Source: CADCWF01 sp903864575
Lineage (GTDB): Bacteria > Chloroflexota > Chloroflexia > Thermomicrobiales > UBA6265
NCBI GenBank assembly: GCA_040376155.1
Contig: JBEIRG010000151.1
Coordinates: forward strand, 1 to 9,585
Length of the DNA stretch: 9,585 nucleotides
Direction of reading: 5' to 3'
Shown: piece by piece, positions 6,365 to 9,585 of the stretch
Position numbering within the stretch: the stretch's first letter is position 1
Layout of the letters: each line of letters starts with the position of its first letter
The notes under the pieces: generated by a model
Seen by the model: the letters and a program-made list of their open reading frames with translations, nothing else
Database searches by the model: none
Told to the model about the DNA's origin: nothing
Program-made: the position numbers and the translations under genes

Positions 6365-6576
6365 CGAGAAAGAATCTCGATGCTGAGCGCGCTGGCAAGG
6401 TCGAGAAAATCGGCCATATCCATATCGAGAAGCTCACAGGCCCGGCCTCGGGACAACTCACCCCGGCGGAACTGCTCGAGGACATATGCCTGCTCCATCG
6501 CTTCGGATGGCTTTTTTTCGTGTTCGACGAGATACGCGAGCACTTTGTCGTCGATTGCGATGTTGGGACTGCTCAT
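6361..6576 (-). CDS. UPF0175-like antitoxin
   Basis: This 71-residue acidic helical protein lies immediately upstream of the PIN toxin and overlaps it by 4 bases. The core EQFRRGELSRGRACELLDMDMADFLDLA (split here as EQFRRGELSRGRACELL, 35-51, then DMDMADFLDL) is the small helix-turn-helix-like unit of the UPF0175 antitoxins. The ATG at 6576 is chosen because it starts the recognisable protein and has GGGAG 7 nt upstream. The same frame is open far upstream into leuS, but that extension reads as antisense-like, low-complexity residues. Its role (inferred from family) is to bind and silence the toxin and to repress the shared promoter. The gene contains a run of seven A at codons GAA-AAA-AAG (residues 20-22). 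Confidence 0.75.
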   Translation of the reverse strand: MSSPNIAIDDKVLAYLVEHEKKPSEAMEQAYVLEQFRRGELSRGRACELLDMDMADFLDLASALSIEILSR

Positions 6577-6612
6577 GGCCGCGCTCCCGGTGAAGGAACA
6601 GATGCTGAATGA

Positions 6613-6642
6613 ATGATAGACCCGGGCTAGGGGAAGTCCCAA
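6613..6642 (-). promoter_or_regulatory. Candidate promoter of the toxin-antitoxin module
   Basis: On the minus strand TTGGGA (plus 6637-6642) and TATCAT (plus 6613-6618) are separated by 18 bp, in the 101-base gap between leuS and the antitoxin. Transcription would begin near 6606, about 30 nt before the ATG. The repeat arms GGCTAG (6625-6630) and CTAGCC (6654-6659) flank the -35 and could be an autoregulatory site. Moderate support only. Confidence 0.35.
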
Positions 6643-6677
6643 CGTGCCCGAGACTAGCCTGTAGTTGACGGACGCCG

Positions 6678-9167
6678 CTACCGGACGATGTTCACCAGCC
6701 GCCCCGGCACGTAGATGACCTTGCGCGGCTCGGTGCCGGCGAGGGCTTCGGCGATCTTCGGGGCGGCGAGAACGGCGGCGAGGGCGTCGGCTTCGGTTGC
6801 GTCGGCGGGGAGCATGAGGCGGTCGCGGACCTTGCCATTGACCTGCACGACGACTTCCACCAGCGACTCCGCGACCATCGCCTCGTCGTAGACCGGCCAC
6901 GATTGCATGTGGACGCTGTAGGGCAACCCCAGCCGCTCCCAGAGTTCCTCGGCAACGTAGGGGGTGCTGGGCGCCATGAGGAGCACGAGAGTTTCGATGG
7001 CCTCGCGCCAGGCCGGTGTGCTGGCGAGCGGGGTGTCCTTCAGGCGCATGAGCTCGTTCACGAACTCGATGAGGGCGGCGACCATCGTGTTGAATTGGAA
7101 CTCGTCGAGGTCGGTGGTCACCCGCTGGATGGTCTTGTGGGCAAGGCGGCGAAGCGCGGCCTGCTCCTCGGCGGGGGCGGTCCCGGCGGTCCCGTTGTCG
7201 GCCGTCTCGGTCACGACCGTCCACGCGCGGCGGAGGAATCGGCCCATGCCCTGCAGTCCGCGGCTGTTCCAGGGGCCGCCCTGCTCCCATGGGCCGAGAT
7301 ACATGAGGTGGAGGCGCAAGGTGTCCGCGCCGTGCTGCCGCACGACCTCATCCGGTGAGACCTGCGTCCCCCGGCTCTTGGACATTTTCGTCCCCTCCTC
7401 GGAGAGGATCATGCCCTGGTTGCGCAGGCGCAGGAAGGGCTCGCCGTGGTCGATCAGGCCGAGATCGCGGATGACCTTGGTAAAGAACCGCGCGTAGAGC
7501 AGGTGCAGGATGGCGTGCTCGATGCCTCCGCAGTAGAGGTCCACCGGGGCCCACTGGCGGACTTTTTCGACGTCGAACGGGCCGTCCGCGAAGGTCGGGG
7601 AGGTGTAGCGGAACCAGTACCAGGAGGAGTCCACGAAAGTGTCCATGGTGTCGGTTTCGCGCCGGGCCGGGCCGCCGCACTTCGGGCAGACCGCGTGCAG
7701 GAAGGCCTCGTGGCTGACCAGCGGCGACTGTCCGGAGGGGGTGAAGTCGGCGTCGAGCGGCAACTGGACGGGGAGTTGGTCATCTGGCACCGGCTGCATG
7801 CCGCAGGCGTCGCAGTAGACGACCGGGATCGGGGTTCCCCAGTAGCGCTGGCGGGAGATGAGCCAGTCCCGCAGGCGGTACTGGACCTCAGCCGTGCCGC
7901 GGCCGGTTTCCTCGATCCACCGGATGATCTCCGGCACGGATTCCGGCACGGCCCTGCCGGTGAAGGGGCCGGAATTGACCAGCACGCCATCGCCCGCGTA
8001 GGCCTCGGTCATGGTCGCCGGGTCGAGCGCAGGCTCGCCCTCGGGTTGGACGACGACGACGATGGGCAGATCGAAGGCGCGGGCGAAATCGAAGTCGCGC
8101 TGGTCGCCCGAGGGGACGGCCATGATCGCGCCGGTGCCGTAGCCCATGAGGACGTAGTCGGCGATCCAGACGGGGATCCGCTCGTCGGTCACCGGGTTGA
8201 TCGCGTAGCCGCCGGTGAAGACGCCCGTCTTGGGCTTGGTCTCATCGGTGGTCTGCCGTTCGATCTCGGACTGGCGGCGGGCCTGGTCGATGTAGGCCTC
8301 GACCTCGGCGCGGCGGTCGTCGGTGGTGATCTTCTGCACCAGCGGATGCTCGGGGGCGAGCACCATGAAAGTGGCGCCCCAGACGGTGTCCGGGCGGGTG
8401 GTGAAGACCTCGAGGCCGTCGCCGGTCTCCAACTGGAACGTCAGGCGCGCGCCCTCGGAGCGGCCGATCCAGTTCCGCTGCATGGTCTTGACGCGCTCGG
8501 GCCAGTCGAGCGCCTCGGCTTCGTGCAACAGCTCCTCGGCGTAGTCGGTGATGCGGAAGTACCACTGCTCGAGATCGCGCTTGGCGACCTCGCTGCCGCA
8601 CCGCTCGCAGATGTTGCCGTCGATGACCTGCTCGTTGGCGAGGACGGTCTGGTCCTTCGGGCACCACCAGACCGACCCCTTGGACTTGTAGGCGAGACCC
8701 TTCTCGAGCATCCGGAGAAAGAGCCACTGGTTCCAGTGGTAATACTCGGGGGTGCAGGTGGCGATCTCGCGCGACCAGTCGATCATCGCGCCCATCTGGC
8801 GATACTGCTCCTCCATCGCCGCGATGTTGTCGAAGGTCCAGGCGGCGGGGTGGATGTTGTTGCGGATGGCGGCGTTCTCGGCCGGCAGGCCGAACGCGTC
8901 GAAGCCCATCGGGAAGAGCACGTTCCAGCCGCGCATCCGCTGCAGGCGGGCGTAGGCGTCGGGGATGGAGAAAGCGTACCAGTGGCCGACGTGGAGGATG
9001 CCGGAGGGATAGGGGTACATCGTCAGCGAGTACCACTTCTCGCCGGGGGCGTCGTCATCGACCCGGTAGAGATCGTCGGCCGCCCAGCGGTCGCGCCACT
9101 TGGCCTCGACGAGGCTGGGGTCGTACCGGTCGGCTCGCTCGATGCTGGCAGTCTCGTCGGTGGTCAC
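6678..9167 (-). CDS. leuS: Leucyl-tRNA synthetase
   Basis: This cytoplasmic class I aminoacyl-tRNA synthetase charges tRNA-Leu. At 829 residues it is full length for a bacterial LeuRS. Seen: the catalytic HIGH-type motif HVGH (59-62, after YPYPSGIL), the Rossmann segment FPMGFDAFGLPAENAA, metal-binding cysteines at CERCG (187-191) and CPKCGG (494-499), the CP1 editing domain with TTRPDTVWG (256-264) and GTGAIMAVPSGDQRDFDFA (344-362), and KMSKS (594-598). The C-terminal anticodon-binding domain ends in VIYVPGRLVNIVR. In the editing motif the residue before the conserved Asp355 is Gly, where many bacteria have His. The start is GTG at 9167 with GAGGGA 9 nt upstream; an ATG 10 bases further up is out of frame. 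The gene follows tRNA-Ala on the same strand, after that gene's terminator. The leader of about 70 bases is too short for a T-box riboswitch. Confidence 0.98.
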   Translation of the reverse strand: MTTDETASIERADRYDPSLVEAKWRDRWAADDLYRVDDDAPGEKWYSLTMYPYPSGILHVGHWYAFSIPDAYARLQRMRGWNVLFPMGFDAFGLPAENAAIRNNIHPAAWTFDNIAAMEEQYRQMGAMIDWSREIATCTPEYYHWNQWLFLRMLEKGLAYKSKGSVWWCPKDQTVLANEQVIDGNICERCGSEVAKRDLEQWYFRITDYAEELLHEAEALDWPERVKTMQRNWIGRSEGARLTFQLETGDGLEVFTTRPDTVWGATFMVLAPEHPLVQKITTDDRRAEVEAYIDQARRQSEIERQTTDETKPKTGVFTGGYAINPVTDERIPVWIADYVLMGYGTGAIMAVPSGDQRDFDFARAFDLPIVVVVQPEGEPALDPATMTEAYAGDGVLVNSGPFTGRAVPESVPEIIRWIEETGRGTAEVQYRLRDWLISRQRYWGTPIPVVYCDACGMQPVPDDQLPVQLPLDADFTPSGQSPLVSHEAFLHAVCPKCGGPARRETDTMDTFVDSSWYWFRYTSPTFADGPFDVEKVRQWAPVDLYCGGIEHAILHLLYARFFTKVIRDLGLIDHGEPFLRLRNQGMILSEEGTKMSKSRGTQVSPDEVVRQHGADTLRLHLMYLGPWEQGGPWNSRGLQGMGRFLRRAWTVVTETADNGTAGTAPAEEQAALRRLAHKTIQRVTTDLDEFQFNTMVAALIEFVNELMRLKDTPLASTPAWREAIETLVLLMAPSTPYVAEELWERLGLPYSVHMQSWPVYDEAMVAESLVEVVVQVNGKVRDRLMLPADATEADALAAVLAAPKIAEALAGTEPRKVIYVPGRLVNIVR

Positions 9168-9215
9168 GGTCGGGCATCCCTCGCGTCGGTCGAACGTCTC
9201 GTAGCGGATTCCGGC

Positions 9216-9243
9216 AGTATCGGGCGAACCCCGGAAATGAAAA
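9216..9243 (-). promoter_or_regulatory. Weak candidate promoter for leuS
   Basis: On the minus strand GATACT (plus 9216-9221) is a fair -10, with TTTTCA (plus 9238-9243) 16 bp upstream as a poor -35. The latter overlaps the T-tract of the tRNA-Ala terminator. leuS needs its own promoter if that terminator is efficient, and this is the best match in the gap. Confidence 0.3.
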
Positions 9244-9273
9244 ACCCCTCCGTCCCGCGGTGGAACGGAGGGG
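9240..9273 (-). terminator. Rho-independent terminator of tRNA-Ala
   Basis: On the minus strand CCCCTCCGT (plus 9265-9273) pairs perfectly with ACGGAGGGG (plus 9245-9253). The stem is 9 bp with an 11-nt loop, followed at once by five T (plus 9240-9244 read as A). It lies 8 bases after the tRNA CCA end. This is a textbook intrinsic terminator. Confidence 0.85.
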
Positions 9274-9281
9274 TCAGAACC

Positions 9282-9357
9282 TGGTGGAGCTGAGGGGACT
9301 CGAACCCCTTACCTCAACACTGCCAGTGTTGCGCTCTCCCGGATGAGCTACAGCCCC
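9282..9357 (-). tRNA. tRNA-Ala (anticodon GGC)
   Basis: The complete cloverleaf reads on the minus strand. Acceptor arms GGGGCTG and CAGCTCC include the G3:U70 pair that marks alanine tRNAs. The D-arm is GCTC/GAGC, the anticodon stem is CAACA/TGTTG with loop CTGGCAG (anticodon GGC at plus 9322-9324), and the T-arm is AGGGG/CCCCT with loop TTCGAGT. The mature body is 73 nt (9285-9357) with discriminator A, and CCA is encoded at 9284-9282. It decodes GCC and GCU codons. It has its own strong promoter and intrinsic terminator, so it forms a separate transcription unit from leuS. Confidence 0.97.
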
Positions 9358-9407
9358 GCGAGCGGGTCGCGCGTTCCGTGAAACGTGGTCTCCCGGAAGG
9401 CGTCGCG

Positions 9408-9437
9408 AGTATAGGCGGCGTGGGGAACCGGTGTCAA
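9408..9437 (-). promoter_or_regulatory. Strong sigma-70-type promoter of tRNA-Ala
   Basis: On the minus strand a perfect -35 TTGACA (plus 9432-9437) and -10 TATACT (plus 9408-9413) are 18 bp apart. Transcription would start near 9400, giving a 5' leader of about 43 nt before the tRNA. Its near-consensus strength fits a stable RNA gene. Confidence 0.8.
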
Positions 9438-9520
9438 ACGCGGGAGACAGGCTGGCCGTTCGGCGGGAGAATAGCCGCAACGGCAGCGTTTGGAGACCTC
9501 GAATGTCGCGGAGGAACGAC

Positions 9521-9585
9521 ATGCAGGCAGCGCGTATCGCGCTCGCGTGCGCCGCTGGAGTGGCGGTGCACGGCGGGCTGGCCCC
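9521..9585 (+). CDS. Start of a probable exported protein, cut by the window end
   Basis: The first 21 codons (MQAARIALACAAGVAVHGGLA) resemble a signal peptide: one Arg, then a hydrophobic Ala/Val-rich stretch. The ATG at 9521 has GGAGGA 5 nt upstream. An in-frame ATG at 9503 would add MSRRND, giving a more basic n-region typical of a signal peptide, and has a weaker GGAG 7 nt upstream, so the start is uncertain. The gene is divergent from tRNA-Ala. No mature sequence is present, so function is unknown. Confidence 0.5.
   Translation, partial: MQAARIALACAAGVAVHGGLA

Noticed and set aside
6577..7290. Long upstream extension of the antitoxin frame
   Set aside because: The added residues overlap leuS out of frame and are Arg/Pro/His-rich. 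The antitoxin-like part begins at the ATG at 6576 with its own ribosome site.
9168..9240. T-box leader for leuS
   Set aside because: The gap is only about 70 bases, with no room for a specifier loop, T-box sequence and terminator. The nearby hairpin belongs to tRNA-Ala.
7446..9293. 615-residue + strand open frame
   Set aside because: It lies antisense across leuS and into the tRNA gene, and its composition is that of a reverse-complement shadow.
9274..9522. 82-residue minus-strand open frame
   Set aside because: It runs through tRNA-Ala and its promoter. The ending GSSPLSST is the usual false translation of a tRNA.
1..9585. CRISPR array, insertion sequence, prophage or tandem repeats
   Set aside because: No regularly spaced repeats, transposase, integrase or terminal inverted repeats were seen anywhere in the window.

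Overview
This is a GC-rich bacterial window that is almost entirely coding. The two-subunit form of glycine decarboxylase (separate GcvPB), the sequence character of the leucyl-tRNA synthetase, GTG/TTG starts and the absence of any phage or plasmid genes suggest a chromosomal segment of a high-GC Gram-positive-like or Chloroflexota (Thermomicrobia-type) organism. That placement is inference and was not checked by search.

Layout, left to right. A 3' fragment of gcvPB runs on the + strand to 1069 and meets a minus-strand operon head-on, with a GC-rich hairpin between them. Read in transcription order, the operon (3285 to 1187, minus) encodes an exported thioredoxin/TlpA-like protein, a CcdA-type membrane thiol-disulfide transporter, and a Tat-exported intradiol ring-cleavage dioxygenase. 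A spacer of about 310 bases follows, then a minus-strand ABC exporter (permease and ATPase fused, 3599-5563). A second spacer of 330 bases holds an operator-like inverted repeat and possible gene debris. Next comes a small type II toxin-antitoxin module (UPF0175-like antitoxin and DUF3368/PIN toxin, 6576 to 5894, minus), then leuS (9167 to 6678, minus) and tRNA-Ala(GGC), which has a near-consensus promoter and an intrinsic terminator. The window ends with the first codons of a divergent + strand gene for a probable exported protein.

The most interesting feature is in the thioredoxin-like gene. Its frame is open from 3285 to 2650 except for one TGA at 3000-2998. That TGA falls exactly where the first cysteine of the thioredoxin-fold CxxC active site should be (ATW-TGA-TTC). 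Everything on both sides is intact: signal peptide, fold landmarks, cis-Pro region, and a 4-base stop/start overlap with the CcdA gene. A GC-rich stem-loop begins 9 nt after the TGA, close to where a bacterial SECIS element would sit. The simplest reading is a selenoprotein with a U-x-x-C redox centre, co-expressed with its membrane electron donor CcdA and an exported iron dioxygenase. A one-base nonsense mutation is the main alternative. As two separate ORFs the gene would look like two meaningless fragments, so automatic annotation would probably miss it.
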